Shown: positions 40,734-48,690 of the stretch, piece after piece
Layout: each line of letters begins with the position of its first letter
How positions within the stretch are numbered: position 1 is the first letter of the stretch
NCBI GenBank assembly: GCA_947626105.1
Contig: CANQQY010000003.1
Location: 62,001-126,000 of the forward strand
DNA: 64,000 bases
DNA from: an uncultured Clostridia bacterium
Lineage (GTDB): Bacteria > Bacillota > Clostridia > Christensenellales > Borkfalkiaceae
Direction of reading: 5' to 3'
The notes under the pieces: generated by a model
The model's input: only the letters and a program-made list of their open reading frames with translations
What the model was told of the DNA's origin: nothing
The model's database searches: none
Made by a program: the position numbers and the translations under genes

Positions 40734-41290
40734 TTAGGTTTCTTGGTTATTTTCCGGGGCTTCGTTGCCCCAGACGTCCCAGCCGGGAGCGGTGGATCTT
40801 GCGAAGAGTTCGATGCGGGGAAGATCTCCCATTAACTCGACGATCCTGTCGCGCACCTCGTCCGGCTTCTGGCTGTGCCGCCGCCTCGGCGAGTAGACGA
40901 TCTGCTTGACGCATCTGCTGACGCGGTGGGGCGATCCCTTCGTCGCCAGAAGGCAGAGTTCCGCGTTTCCCTGTACCCAGTGACCGAGCCCTGCATAGAA
41001 CCCCCCCCGTTGGGATTTTGCTTTACCCAGCAGAACGCGCACGTCTTGTACTTGAAGCCCCACGCCTTGATGGTGTCGAGCGCCTCCTGAAGTTTCGGCA
41101 TCGTCGCCCACATGAAGAGGATGCAGTTCTTCGCGGTGATCTCCCGGATCGGGAGCCCTGCGAGTTCGTCCTGCGTCATCGTGTTGTAGGTCATCGCGCC
41201 ATACTTCGGAAGGCCGCCGAGTTTGTCGTTGTACGCCCACGGCGGATCTGCGTAGATGATTTCGTACTTCTTGGCGGGGAAGGGGATCAC
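40734..41290 (-). pseudogene. MT-A70 DNA adenine methyltransferase 2, frameshifted at a G8 tract
   Basis: A second MT-A70 methyltransferase: VIPFPAKKYEIIYADPPWAY (catalytic DPPW), CILFMWATMPKLQEALDTIK and AFCWVKQNPNGGG; then in another frame FYAGLGHWVQGNAELCLLAT and PGWDVWGNEAPEN. The break is at G8 (41001-41008); nine or six Gs restore it (185 residues with nine). GTG 41290 is the start, after GGAGGTGCGTC, overlapping the RecU-like stop as GTGA. It is a paralogue of the copy at 39019-39565. Confidence 0.85.
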
Positions 41291-41850
41291 GACGCACCTC
41301 CTTCCCCGGGCGCCGCGTCCGGGATCTGGAGCCCGTCGAGCAGTTTGATGACGCCGCTGTGGATCGGGAGTTTGAACTGTTGCAGATCCCGCTCGGTGAC
41401 GTACTTCCTGCCGAAGCGTTCCTTCATGTGATCCCACGCCTCCCACGGGATGCGGTAGACGTCGTAAACGCCGAAGCAGACGATCACGAAGCAAAGAGCC
41501 CCGAGTTTCTGGTGCGCCGTCAGGTCGTCCATCTGCTTGTCGGTGAGCCGATCCCTCGTGAAGCGGTCCGTGTTGGTTTGCTTTGCCTCGAAGCGGATCG
41601 CGCGGCCGCCGCGGATCGTGCCCGAGAAGTCGACTTGCGCCTTCTCTATGTAGCAGGCGACGAAGCGGCCGTCCTTCCCGACCGGGCGGAGGGGCTTCAT
41701 CGGCTCGGGCGTTTTTGCCGCCTTCATGAGCCCGTGCGCCTCATACCAGCCGAGAGCCGTCTCGATCATTGCCTCGAAGAGTTCGCCTGCGCCCCTTGCC
41801 TTTTGTCCGGCGAGGATGCGGCGGGCGAGGTTGTTTTCCATCTCGTTCAT
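41287..41850 (-). CDS. RecU-like Holliday-junction resolvase
   Basis: A 187-residue nuclease of the RecU/PRFA type. It contains LARRILAGQKARGAGELFEA, a core with FVACYIEKAQVDFSGTIRGG and AIRFEAKQTNTDRFT (acidic residues and Lys as in the PD-(D/E)XK fold), then HQKLGALCFVIVCFGVYDVY. RecU cuts four-way junctions; phages use this type to resolve recombination intermediates. The ATG follows AAGGAGACCAAAAAC. Confidence 0.82.
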   Translation of the reverse strand: MNEMENNLARRILAGQKARGAGELFEAMIETALGWYEAHGLMKAAKTPEPMKPLRPVGKDGRFVACYIEKAQVDFSGTIRGGRAIRFEAKQTNTDRFTRDRLTDKQMDDLTAHQKLGALCFVIVCFGVYDVYRIPWEAWDHMKERFGRKYVTERDLQQFKLPIHSGVIKLLDGLQIPDAAPGEGGAS

Positions 41851-41863
41851 GTTTTTGGTCTCC

Positions 41864-42814
41864 TTATTTTCTGCGCCAGCTTTCGCCGGTCGTGACGATT
41901 GCGATGCACATCTCGCGGAGGCGGTCGATCAGAGCGATCGCGGTGTTCGGATCTCCCGTCTCTCTGGGCGTCAGCCGTTTGAGCAGTTCCGCGTCCGAGT
42001 AGTTCGTTGTGATGATGGTCGGTAGCATCGCCTCGTACCTCGCGTTGATGATCTTGTAGATTTTGGCGACGCCCCACTCCGTCGTCTGCTCCTTTCCCAT
42101 GTCGTCGATGACGAGGAGGGAGACGGTGCTGTAGGTGTGGAGGATGCCGCTCTCGTCCCGATTGCCGTCGTAGGCTTCCTTCACCTTGTCGAGGATGTCG
42201 ATCATCGTCATGCAGACGACGGCGATCCCTTCGTGGAGGAGTTTGTTTGCGATGGCGGCGGCGAGGTGCGTCTTTCCTGTCCCGGTCGGCCCCGTGATGA
42301 AGATGCCGTTCCTCGAGGTCACTTTCCCGCTGTTCGGCAGGAGTTCGCGGAAGCGTTCGGCGTAGCGTTGGCAAGTGAGGAGGGCGGTGCGGTTCTCTTC
42401 CGTCGTTTCAAACGTGGCGAAGGTCCTGCGCAGGAAGCGGGCGCCCATGCCGCAGTCGCCAATGAGCCGTCTGACGCGCTCCCGCAGTTGCCGCTGTCGT
42501 TCCGCTTCTTCCTCTTCGCGCTTGCGCTTCTCCGCCTCGGCTGCGAGTCGTTCCCGTTCCTTCACGGCTCCTTCGCAGTCGCACGGCGTGAGCTCGTTCA
42601 TCCATACGATGAAGTCAGAGCAGCGGAAGCCGTAGGCGCGGCGCATCTTCCCGCAAAAGGGGCACGGCTCTTCCTTCGGTGCCTCGCTGTACTTTTTGAG
42701 GCGATCCGCTCCCGGCGTCGTCAGGTAGATGGTGGCATCGTCAAACGGTTCACTCTTCGTCGGTTGCGACGTGGAAGCCGGAGAGGGTTGTGGTTCTCTG
42801 CTGTTCCGATCCAT
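41864..42814 (-). CDS. DnaC-like replicative helicase loader
   Basis: A 316-residue AAA+ ATPase. An N-terminal zinc-ribbon-like part (CPFCGKMRRAYGFRC and CDCEG), then coiled helix (about 85-115), then the ATPase: Walker A GIFITGPTGTGKTHLAAAIA, Walker B LLVIDDMGKE, sensor TIITTNY and arginine region LIDRLREMC. DnaC/DnaI proteins load the replicative helicase. It follows the initiator gene, which is the usual phage arrangement. Confidence 0.92.
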   Translation of the reverse strand: MDRNSREPQPSPASTSQPTKSEPFDDATIYLTTPGADRLKKYSEAPKEEPCPFCGKMRRAYGFRCSDFIVWMNELTPCDCEGAVKERERLAAEAEKRKREEEEAERQRQLRERVRRLIGDCGMGARFLRRTFATFETTEENRTALLTCQRYAERFRELLPNSGKVTSRNGIFITGPTGTGKTHLAAAIANKLLHEGIAVVCMTMIDILDKVKEAYDGNRDESGILHTYSTVSLLVIDDMGKEQTTEWGVAKIYKIINARYEAMLPTIITTNYSDAELLKRLTPRETGDPNTAIALIDRLREMCIAIVTTGESWRRK

Positions 42815-43574
42815 TGCTTCCTCCTTGTTTCGGCGGGGCGATCTCGTCCTCCCAGCGTTGACCGTTCAGCCATGACTGGGGGTTCGGGATGTACTTCCCG
42901 TCATCGCGCTGCCATTGACTCGACTGCTTTTGCGCGTTGAGTGCCTTCATGATGATGTCGAAAAGATCGTCGTCAACCTTGAGCCGCTTCCAGACGGCGA
43001 GGGTGTTCTTTTTCCCGACCTTCTTCGGGTATGCAGCCCAGAAGCGGGCGAACCGATCATCCGCCGCGGCAGCGGGAGTGGTTGTGTTATCTCCGCTCTT
43101 GTTTTTTGCGGTAGTTTTTGTCTGGTCAGGTTCGGTAGGGTACTGTGGTTCGAGATGTCCGTCGGTGTCCGTCGGAAGTCCGTCGGACGTCGTTCCGCTT
43201 CCGTCGTCATCCGCGCTTCTTGCGACGCGCTTCCGCTCGCGGTCCTTCTTCCTGCGTTCGATCAGGCGCCCGGCGTACTCATCCCAGTCGTGCAGCGTGA
43301 GGCGGTCGCCGTCTTTATCGACGAAGCCTGCCCCGATGAGTTGATCGAGGAAGAAGTCCGCACCGCGATCGCCTTCTCCATCCCAGCAGGCGCCCTCTGC
43401 GATCTCCTGCGCGTCGTAGCGGCTGAGATCGCCGTCCTGTGCGAAGTCAAGCGCCCACCACCAGAGGAAGTGCAGATGCCCGACTGTGGTCGCGCATGAC
43501 GCTCCCAGAAGCCGTGCGAGTTTCTTCGTTTTCGGATGCCGTCCGAGTTCCTGATGGCTTTCTATCCATGCCAT
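42750..43574 (-). CDS. DnaD/replisome-organiser-like initiation protein
   Basis: A 274-residue protein. The N-terminal winged-helix part (AWIESHQELGRHPKTKKLAR, HLHFLWWWALDFAQDGDLSR, LIGAGFVDKDG, LHDWDEYAG) is the usual phage replication-initiator type. A Gly/Thr/Ser linker with Asp runs follows, then a C-terminal DnaD-like stretch (RFARFWAAYPKKVGKKNTLA, WLNGQRWEDE). It probably recognises the phage origin and recruits the downstream loader, overlapping that gene by 65 bases. The ATG at 43574 follows AAGGAGGACAAAAAGAC. Confidence 0.85.
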   Translation of the reverse strand: MAWIESHQELGRHPKTKKLARLLGASCATTVGHLHFLWWWALDFAQDGDLSRYDAQEIAEGACWDGEGDRGADFFLDQLIGAGFVDKDGDRLTLHDWDEYAGRLIERRKKDRERKRVARSADDDGSGTTSDGLPTDTDGHLEPQYPTEPDQTKTTAKNKSGDNTTTPAAAADDRFARFWAAYPKKVGKKNTLAVWKRLKVDDDLFDIIMKALNAQKQSSQWQRDDGKYIPNPQSWLNGQRWEDEIAPPKQGGSNGSEQQRTTTLSGFHVATDEE

Positions 43575-43593
43575 GTCTTTTTGTCCTCCTTTT

Positions 43594-43977
43594 TCAGAAC
43601 GGGAGATCTTCGTCATCCGCCGCCCGGGGATCGTGGACGGCTGGGGGATCCTCCGCCTTCGTGTTGTCGATGATCCAGACGTTGGCGACCTTCAGTTCCG
43701 TGACTTTGTGCGTCACGTTGTTTTTGTCCGTGTACTTCCTTGTCTTGGGGCGACCTTCCAGAACGACGAGGCGCCCCTTCGTGCAGTTCTTTAGGATGAA
43801 GTCCGCCGTGCCGCTCCATGCGACGCAGTCGATGAAGTCGGTCTCGTATTCGCCGCCCGGAAGTTTGCGGTCATCCTGCGAGGCGACCGTGAACGTGCAG
43901 CGCGTTGTCCCGCTCTCCGTTCTTCTTCCTTGCGGCGCATCGACCAGCCGCCCCATGACCGTTTGCTTGTTGAGCAT
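43594..43977 (-). CDS. ssb: single-stranded DNA-binding protein
   Basis: A 127-residue SSB. It has an OB fold (LNKQTVMGRLVDAPQGRR, CTFTVASQDDRK, DFIDCVAWSGTADFILKNCT, VVLEGRPKTRKYTDKN) and the acidic C-terminal tail DDEDLPF used to bind partner proteins. The ATG at 43977 is chosen: GGGAGGT is 7 bases upstream; an earlier GTG would sit on the ribosome site. Confidence 0.95.
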   Translation of the reverse strand: MLNKQTVMGRLVDAPQGRRTESGTTRCTFTVASQDDRKLPGGEYETDFIDCVAWSGTADFILKNCTKGRLVVLEGRPKTRKYTDKNNVTHKVTELKVANVWIIDNTKAEDPPAVHDPRAADDEDLPF

Positions 43978-43982
43978 GGGCG

Positions 43983-44822
43983 TCACCTCCCGTTCGGAAG
44001 GCGGTGGTCGTCGTAGAACTTGCAGATCTCGTCGTATTCTTCGCGCGTCATGGTCGTCGGATCGTCCTTGCCGTAGTCCTTCAGAACCTTGTCCCGCGCC
44101 GCCTGTTCATCCTCGCCCGCCGCCTTTGCTTTCCTGACGAGGCGTGTGATCTGAGCGGGGGAGAGCCGTTTTTCCGCCTGTGTTTTGCCTCCTGTGCCCT
44201 GAGGCGGTCGCTCCGTTGTGGAGGGCGGGATGTCCGCCCCTGCGCCGCTGACGGGCTTTTTGAGCGTCAGGAAGCGCCCGGCGAAGTATGTCTCGATCGC
44301 TGCCGCCCACGCCGCCGTCTTTGCCTCCACGACGTTCTCGCGGCTCGTTCCGATGGCGTGAACCTTGACGGCGAACTCGTCGTCCTTCTTGTCGGCGTTG
44401 ATCCACGCGAGGACGAGGTCCGACTCGTAGATCCAGAGCCCGCCCGAGGGCGAGTTGTACGCCTTGTGCGTCACGTTCGACTCTTCGACGACCTCGAAGG
44501 AGATGCCGAGCGAGGGGATGATCGCGTTCACCGCTTCCATCATCGAGGCGTTGACCTCGTTCAGATCGTTGAGAAGTTTCCCCGCCTCGAGGTTGTACGC
44601 GATGGATGGAACGCCCGCCTCGGTGCCGATGCGGATCTCTTTTGCCGCGAAGATCTCCCGGATGAGTTCGAGTTTCTTCGTGAGAGAGGTCGGAAGCCGT
44701 TTTGAGCCGCTGTTTTTGCCCACGTTGGCTTTTCCCTTCGGCGCGGGCGTTTCCTCGACCTCGGCGGCTTCGAGCGTTTTTGCCGCATTTGCCGCGTCCT
44801 GCGTTGCTTTTTCGTTGCTCAT
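43983..44822 (-). CDS. ERF-like single-strand annealing protein
   Basis: A 279-residue protein next to SSB. A Lys/Ala-rich N-terminus is followed by KKLELIREIFAAKEIRIGTE, IIPSLGISFEVVEESNVTH and SGGLWIYESDLVLAWINADK, DDEFAVKVHAIGTSREN, resembling ERF/Rad52-type annealing proteins that promote phage recombination. The C-terminal part (SPAQITRLVRKAKAAGEDEQ) is helical and charged. The position beside SSB supports the role; the family call is moderate. Confidence 0.6.
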   Translation of the reverse strand: MSNEKATQDAANAAKTLEAAEVEETPAPKGKANVGKNSGSKRLPTSLTKKLELIREIFAAKEIRIGTEAGVPSIAYNLEAGKLLNDLNEVNASMMEAVNAIIPSLGISFEVVEESNVTHKAYNSPSGGLWIYESDLVLAWINADKKDDEFAVKVHAIGTSRENVVEAKTAAWAAAIETYFAGRFLTLKKPVSGAGADIPPSTTERPPQGTGGKTQAEKRLSPAQITRLVRKAKAAGEDEQAARDKVLKDYGKDDPTTMTREEYDEICKFYDDHRLPNGR

Positions 44823-44823
44823 G

Positions 44824-45225
44824 TTATTTCCTCCCGATTTTGATGACCGCCTTCTCCCCGCTCGGGAAGTCGACCTTGAGCGTCTCGCCGTCGCATCTGA
44901 TCCGTGCGTCTCCTCCGCCCGTGCTCACTCTTCCGCCGATGCAGCTGTGCAGGCTCTTCGTCAGTTCGAGGGGAACGAGCACGAAGCCGCCGCCGTTGAC
45001 GATGTAGTCGTTTCCCTCCTGATCCGCGAAGGATCCGTGAAGGGCGGACGCGGCTGTGGGGATGAAGGCGATTTCGAGTTTCGTGTTCTTGTCTCTGATC
45101 TTCGAGACGTGCGCGTTGGATGCTGCTCTGAGGCGCATCTTCTGGGCGGGGGTGAGGTGATCCCTCATGTCTCCGAGGTAGAAGCCGCTCGCGCTGGTGA
45201 TGGTTTCGATGACTTGGTTTTTCAT
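44824..45225 (-). CDS. conserved phage early protein, unknown
   Basis: A 133-residue protein: FYLGDMRDHLTPAQKMRLRA, then a beta-rich region (KLEIAFIPTAASALHGSFAD) and VNGGGFVLVPLELTKSLHSC. No known domain is seen. It lies between the HNH and the annealing protein, overlapping the former by 4 bases. Confidence 0.5.
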   Translation of the reverse strand: MKNQVIETITSASGFYLGDMRDHLTPAQKMRLRAASNAHVSKIRDKNTKLEIAFIPTAASALHGSFADQEGNDYIVNGGGFVLVPLELTKSLHSCIGGRVSTGGGDARIRCDGETLKVDFPSGEKAVIKIGRK

Positions 45226-46004
45226 GGTTTTCTCCTTTTCTTCTCTGAGATTTTTTTGATGATTTTAGCGATCAGGATGCCCGACTCCGTGAGCTCCGGG
45301 CTTTCCTTGATTAGTCCGCGCCGGTTGAGGATCGCCAGCTCTCCCCGCGTGACGAGCCGAAGGTTTTCGATCGCGGTGTTCCTGTGGTTCCGATCCGCGA
45401 AGATGATGACGTAGCCCTCCGGCACTTTGCCGTTGTGTTCTTCCCAGACGATGATGTGCTTCATCTTCCAGACGTTCGGCTCCGCGATTTTGACTGCGAG
45501 ATAGCCGTCCGTCGTCATGACTTCCGTCCCGACTTCGAGATGGTTGTGGGGGATCCCTCCCTTCTTGAACCATCCGCGCTCGCATCCGGGCGCGTAGACG
45601 CCCTTCTTGCCTTTATTGTGCGGCGGGTGTCCTTTCTCGAAGCGTCCCGTGAGCCCGCTGCTGATGTGGTTCCTTGCCTTCACGCCGTCGATCTGGACGA
45701 TCGAGTAGGTCGTTCCGAAGGCGTCGTTGACGAGTTTCTGAAGCGCGGCGTTTGTCTTTCCTGCGGCGTTCTCCCGGATGAAGGTCACGATCTCGTCTGG
45801 GAAGAGTTTCGGACATTCCCCGGGCATCGCCCCGGTCGGCATCCCGTTCGTGAGATGATGGTTCAAGGCGAAGGCGTGGATCTGCGCCGCCGTGAATACT
45901 TCGCCGAAGCGGTCGCTCATGAGGTCAGCCAGTTCTGCGTAGCGTCGGCCGCTGATGTTCTGAACGATGAAGTCGCGCATTTCGGGGGTGTATCTTCTCG
46001 GCAC
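45222..46004 (-). CDS. HNH endonuclease (homing-type)
   Basis: A 260-residue HNH nuclease. The N-terminal HTH-like region (RRYTPEMRDFIVQNISGRRY) and an internal second repeat are DNA-recognition parts; the C-terminal HNH motif is seen at KHIIVWEEHNGKVPEGYVII, ADRNHRNTAIENLRLVTR. It resembles free-standing homing nucleases and NUMOD/HNH phage proteins. GTG at 46004 is the start; no purine-rich ribosome site other than the G9 tract 9 bases upstream is seen. Confidence 0.85.
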   Translation of the reverse strand: MPRRYTPEMRDFIVQNISGRRYAELADLMSDRFGEVFTAAQIHAFALNHHLTNGMPTGAMPGECPKLFPDEIVTFIRENAAGKTNAALQKLVNDAFGTTYSIVQIDGVKARNHISSGLTGRFEKGHPPHNKGKKGVYAPGCERGWFKKGGIPHNHLEVGTEVMTTDGYLAVKIAEPNVWKMKHIIVWEEHNGKVPEGYVIIFADRNHRNTAIENLRLVTRGELAILNRRGLIKESPELTESGILIAKIIKKISEKKRRKP

Positions 46005-46007
46005 TAT

Positions 46008-46286
46008 TTATCGCCCCCCCCCGAGGAACTTCGGCTTCCTGTCGTTCGCACCCTTGAGCCGGAGCATTTCGGGCACGGGGACGTCTCCGTCGTTGTAGCC
46101 GTATTCGTTGAGGTGCATCATCGTCTTGAGAGCGAGTTCTCCGTTCCTGATGACCGTCTCCGCGATCTTCGTGATCGCCTCGCTTTTTCTGATCTCCCTC
46201 GTGAGTTGTTCGTCGGTCAGGTCGTCGTTCGTGATGGCGTCGAGCGCCTGAAACAAATACTCGTTGAGGTCTGCCATGTTGTTCAT
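46008..46286 (-). CDS. conserved small phage protein, ends in a G9 tract
   Basis: A 92-residue protein: MNNMADLNEYLFQALDAITN, DDLTDEQLTREIRKSEAITK, ending DRKPKFLGGGR. Helical, conserved in Clostridia phage early operons, unknown role. The ATG at 46286 follows AAGGAGGGACAAAGAA. Its final Gly residues are encoded by G9 (46014-46022). Confidence 0.6.
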   Translation of the reverse strand: MNNMADLNEYLFQALDAITNDDLTDEQLTREIRKSEAITKIAETVIRNGELALKTMMHLNEYGYNDGDVPVPEMLRLKGANDRKPKFLGGGR

Positions 46287-46450
46287 TTCTTTGTCCCTCC
46301 TTTCTGGGCTTTTTTGGTTTTCCACTCCTCAAACTCCTTCTGCGTTTTCGGATCCTCGAAGGCGGTGCGGACGATCGTCAGGAGTGGGGCGGCGAGTTGT
46401 TCGCGCTGGTGCCGCGGGATCTTCTTCGCGTCTATGTACGGTTTCGTCAT
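46283..46450 (-). CDS. small conserved phage protein (55 aa)
   Basis: A 55-residue protein, MTKPYIDAKKIPRHQREQLA, LLTIVRTAFEDPKTQKEFEE and a Lys-rich end. It overlaps both neighbours by 4 bases (ATGA-type junctions), which supports it despite its small size. The 'KPYxxAxxIPRHxR' start is a pattern I have seen in phage early genes. Function unknown. Confidence 0.65.
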   Translation of the reverse strand: MTKPYIDAKKIPRHQREQLAAPLLTIVRTAFEDPKTQKEFEEWKTKKAQKGGTKK

Positions 46451-46800
46451 AACTGTCCCCGCTTCCGCATGATCCGCGTCTCCCGCTCGAGTCGGTTCAT
46501 GTACTTCTTCTTGAGCCGTCCCCGGGATGTCCGGAGCAGATGCGTCGCCCGATCCGACCAGCCCTTCGTGACGATTGCGAGGATCCTCGCTTTTCTGATC
46601 ATCTCGTCGAAGCCCGTCAGGATGAGCGTGACCGCTTTCCCCATCTGGTCCGCCGCCTCCGCCATCTTGCCTGTCGTCTCATCCACCGCCCGCGCTAACT
46701 TCCTGACCGAGCGGCTCACCTTTTTCGGAAGGATCTTTGCGGCGTTATAGGTGGCGACTTCTCCGACCGTCGTCATGTCGTTGTGTTTGACTTCTTCCAT
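46447..46800 (-). CDS. helical basic phage protein, unknown
   Basis: A 117-residue protein, helix-rich and basic at the end (RTSRGRLKKKYMNRLERETR). The N-terminus is VKHNDMTTVGEVATYNAAKI. It may bind nucleic acid, but no family is recognised. The ATG follows ACAGGAGGCGCAC. Confidence 0.5.
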   Translation of the reverse strand: MEEVKHNDMTTVGEVATYNAAKILPKKVSRSVRKLARAVDETTGKMAEAADQMGKAVTLILTGFDEMIRKARILAIVTKGWSDRATHLLRTSRGRLKKKYMNRLERETRIMRKRGQL

Positions 46801-46819
46801 GTGCGCCTCCTGTTATCGT

Positions 46820-47047
46820 TTACGCAACATCTCCCGCAAAAAAAAGCGCGGGCTCGATGCTGAACTTCTCGCAGATCTTCACCTGCTCGGATATGTAAAA
46901 GTCGGACGTTCCGTTGAGTTTTTGCTGGACCGTCGTCTCCGTGATCCCGAGCAGTTCCGCGACATCCCTGTAGGTGATGCCCTTCCCGGCGAGCGCGTGT
47001 TTGACTTCCGTGTAGGGTGCATGGCGCTGGGCTTGCTTGTTCTTCAT
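46820..47047 (-). CDS. Cro/XRE-like HTH regulator
   Basis: A 75-residue HTH protein: HAPYTEVKHALAGKGITYRD, VAELLGITETTVQQKLNGTS, DFYISEQVKICEKFSIEPAL. This is the HTH_3 layout with the 'Q..L.G..dF' recognition part. It is in the early operon, so it could play a Cro-like role against the repressor at 48782. The ATG follows CAAGGAGGAACGACAAG. Confidence 0.8.
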   Translation of the reverse strand: MKNKQAQRHAPYTEVKHALAGKGITYRDVAELLGITETTVQQKLNGTSDFYISEQVKICEKFSIEPALFFAGDVA

Positions 47048-47328
47048 CTTGTCGTTCCTCCTTGTTTGATTTTTTTGATGGTGATCTCCACCTTGATGAC
47101 TTCGTGGCACTTCGCGCCGGCGTTTCCTTCCTTGAAGATCTCGAGCTTCTCGAAGGTCTCCGCGTCGTAGACGAAGGCGCAGTTGATGTACTCCTTCCCG
47201 CGGGGGCACGGGTGCACCAGTTTGAACGCTGCGACCGCCGTCTCCGCATCCCTCGCGGTGACTTCCGTCCAGCCGCCGCGGAAGGGGTAGGCGGGCGCGT
47301 CTCCGTAGGAAAAATAAAACTTTTTCAT
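47044..47328 (-). CDS. small phage protein, unknown (94 aa)
   Basis: A 94-residue protein, MKKFYFSYGDAPAYPFRGGW, AAVAAFKLVHPCPRGKEYIN, CAFVYDAETFEKLEIFKEGN. Beta-alpha type; the FYFSYG and 'F...hP' pattern is seen in phage early proteins. It overlaps the HTH gene by 4 bases. Function unknown. Confidence 0.6.
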   Translation of the reverse strand: MKKFYFSYGDAPAYPFRGGWTEVTARDAETAVAAFKLVHPCPRGKEYINCAFVYDAETFEKLEIFKEGNAGAKCHEVIKVEITIKKIKQGGTTR

Positions 47329-47558
47329 GCTTCTGCCTCCTCGATCCTGATCTCTCCCCGGTGTGTTCCCATGAGCCCGCCGCCCTTCGCGTATTTGACC
47401 GCTTGGCTTTTGGTCTCGTGGTTCGCCGTCTCGTATGCGTTGATGCGGTTCATGACGCAGCCCGCCCGCTTGCGCGGATCGGAGAAGATCGTGCCGAACG
47501 AACTGCTCCATCCGCGCCGTGTTTTCCGTATGATCCAGACGTTTTTGACCGCTTCCAT
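47325..47558 (-). CDS. small phage protein, unknown (77 aa)
   Basis: A 77-residue protein: MEAVKNVWIIRKTRRGWSSS, FSDPRKRAGCVMNRINAYET, ending RIEEAEA. Basic and beta-rich at the start. Overlaps the next gene by 4 bases. Ribosome site AAGGAGGACGAC. No family. Confidence 0.55.
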   Translation of the reverse strand: MEAVKNVWIIRKTRRGWSSSFGTIFSDPRKRAGCVMNRINAYETANHETKSQAVKYAKGGGLMGTHRGEIRIEEAEA

Positions 47559-47568
47559 GTCGTCCTCC

Positions 47569-48006
47569 TTATGCGTAGACGATCTTGCCGAAGAGGGCGA
47601 ACTGGAAGGCACCGTCAGGCTCGTCGACGATGCTGTCGATCCCGACCTTCTCCTGCGCCATGAAGCGACCGATGCCGTCGAGAAGCCCCTGAAGCGTGAG
47701 GATCCACGTCTCGTCCTCGTCCTCGATGTCGTAGAGCATGATCGCCTTGCCTGCCAAAAGGAGCGCCGCGGCGTACTGCGCGACCGGGAGATCCTTCGGC
47801 GCGTTTTTCCAGTCCTCGAGGGTATTGTCGATGCCGCACCAGTAGGCGCCCATGCCTTCGAGTTCGGCGACGATGATGTCCTCGATCTCTTCCGCCGTGA
47901 TCTGCGTCCTGACCTCAAAGGCCGTGCCCTTGAGGTCTTTCTTGAGTTCGTGGACGATCCCGTGCGTCTTGTGCATTTGTGCCGGGTCTGCTTTGATGAA
48001 GTTCAT
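47569..48006 (-). CDS. phage early protein, unknown (145 aa)
   Basis: A 145-residue protein: MNFIKADPAQMHKTHGIVHE, EIEDIIVAELEGMGAYWCGI, DNTLEDWKNAPKDLPVAQYA, AALLLAGKAIMLYDIEDED. Helical, acidic. This form is common in Clostridia phage early operons, but no function is known. Confidence 0.6.
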   Translation of the reverse strand: MNFIKADPAQMHKTHGIVHELKKDLKGTAFEVRTQITAEEIEDIIVAELEGMGAYWCGIDNTLEDWKNAPKDLPVAQYAAALLLAGKAIMLYDIEDEDETWILTLQGLLDGIGRFMAQEKVGIDSIVDEPDGAFQFALFGKIVYA

Positions 48007-48016
48007 GGTTTCCTCC

Positions 48017-48607
48017 TTATATTCTCCAGCGCGAGTGCGCTTTGAGTTCGTCGCGGATCGACTCGAGGTATGCGTTCGACGAGCAGATCCAGATGATGGT
48101 GGCGAGTTCGTCGATGCTCGCGCCTTCTGAGTTCCTTTTGAAGAGGCGCTCGTATTGCACGTTGTCCCCGTTCGTGAACCATCCCTTCTTGATGCAGAGG
48201 GCGCGGAGATCTTCGTTGCTGATCTCGTCCATCGGAACGAGGTCGACGACCTTGTACTCCCTTCCCTCCAGATCGCGCTCGCCGGGGTGGCGGTGGATCA
48301 TCACGCCGTCCCGCGTCATCTCCGAGACGCGGATGTTGTTCCCGTCCACCGTTGCCATGCTGACGTTGTTGCGGCAGAAGAGGTTGCCGAGAAGGTAGAC
48401 GATCTTCAGGGTGAGCGGGTTCTCGGTCTCGTAGACTTGCATGGGGATGGCGTAAAGGTCGCCGCCGACGTATTGCGCCTGCTTGAGTTCGATCTTCCCG
48501 ACGGGCTCGTCGTTCTCGTAGGGGCTGCCCGTTTCCTTGAAGATCGGGAAGGTGCGGAGTTTTCCCTCTTCCGCTTCGATGGTTGCGATGGTGTACTTGT
48601 TTGTCAT
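48017..48607 (-). CDS. first early-operon protein, unknown (196 aa)
   Basis: A 196-residue protein at the start of the early transcript: MTNKYTIATIEAEEGKLRTF, IELKQAQYVGGDLYAIPMQV, NLFCRNNVSMATVDGNNIRV, VVDLVPMDEISNEDLRALCI. The first half is beta-rich. The family is unknown. It is the first gene behind the consensus promoter, so it is expressed first on induction. The ATG at 48607 follows AAGGAGGAACCAA. Confidence 0.6.
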   Translation of the reverse strand: MTNKYTIATIEAEEGKLRTFPIFKETGSPYENDEPVGKIELKQAQYVGGDLYAIPMQVYETENPLTLKIVYLLGNLFCRNNVSMATVDGNNIRVSEMTRDGVMIHRHPGERDLEGREYKVVDLVPMDEISNEDLRALCIKKGWFTNGDNVQYERLFKRNSEGASIDELATIIWICSSNAYLESIRDELKAHSRWRI

Positions 48608-48661
48608 TTGGTTCCTCCTTGTTGCCGCTTGTGTGGCGGCTCTGTATCGTTTACGCCTCGT

Positions 48662-48690
48662 ATTATAGCTCGTCCTTTTGGGGTTGTCAA
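48662..48690 (-). promoter_or_regulatory. consensus early promoter of the prophage
   Basis: On the minus strand TTGACA (48685-48690), exactly 17 bp, TATAAT (48662-48667). A full consensus match, facing the early operon. It must be repressed in the lysogen; the CCGT repeats beside it are the likely operators. Confidence 0.9.
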
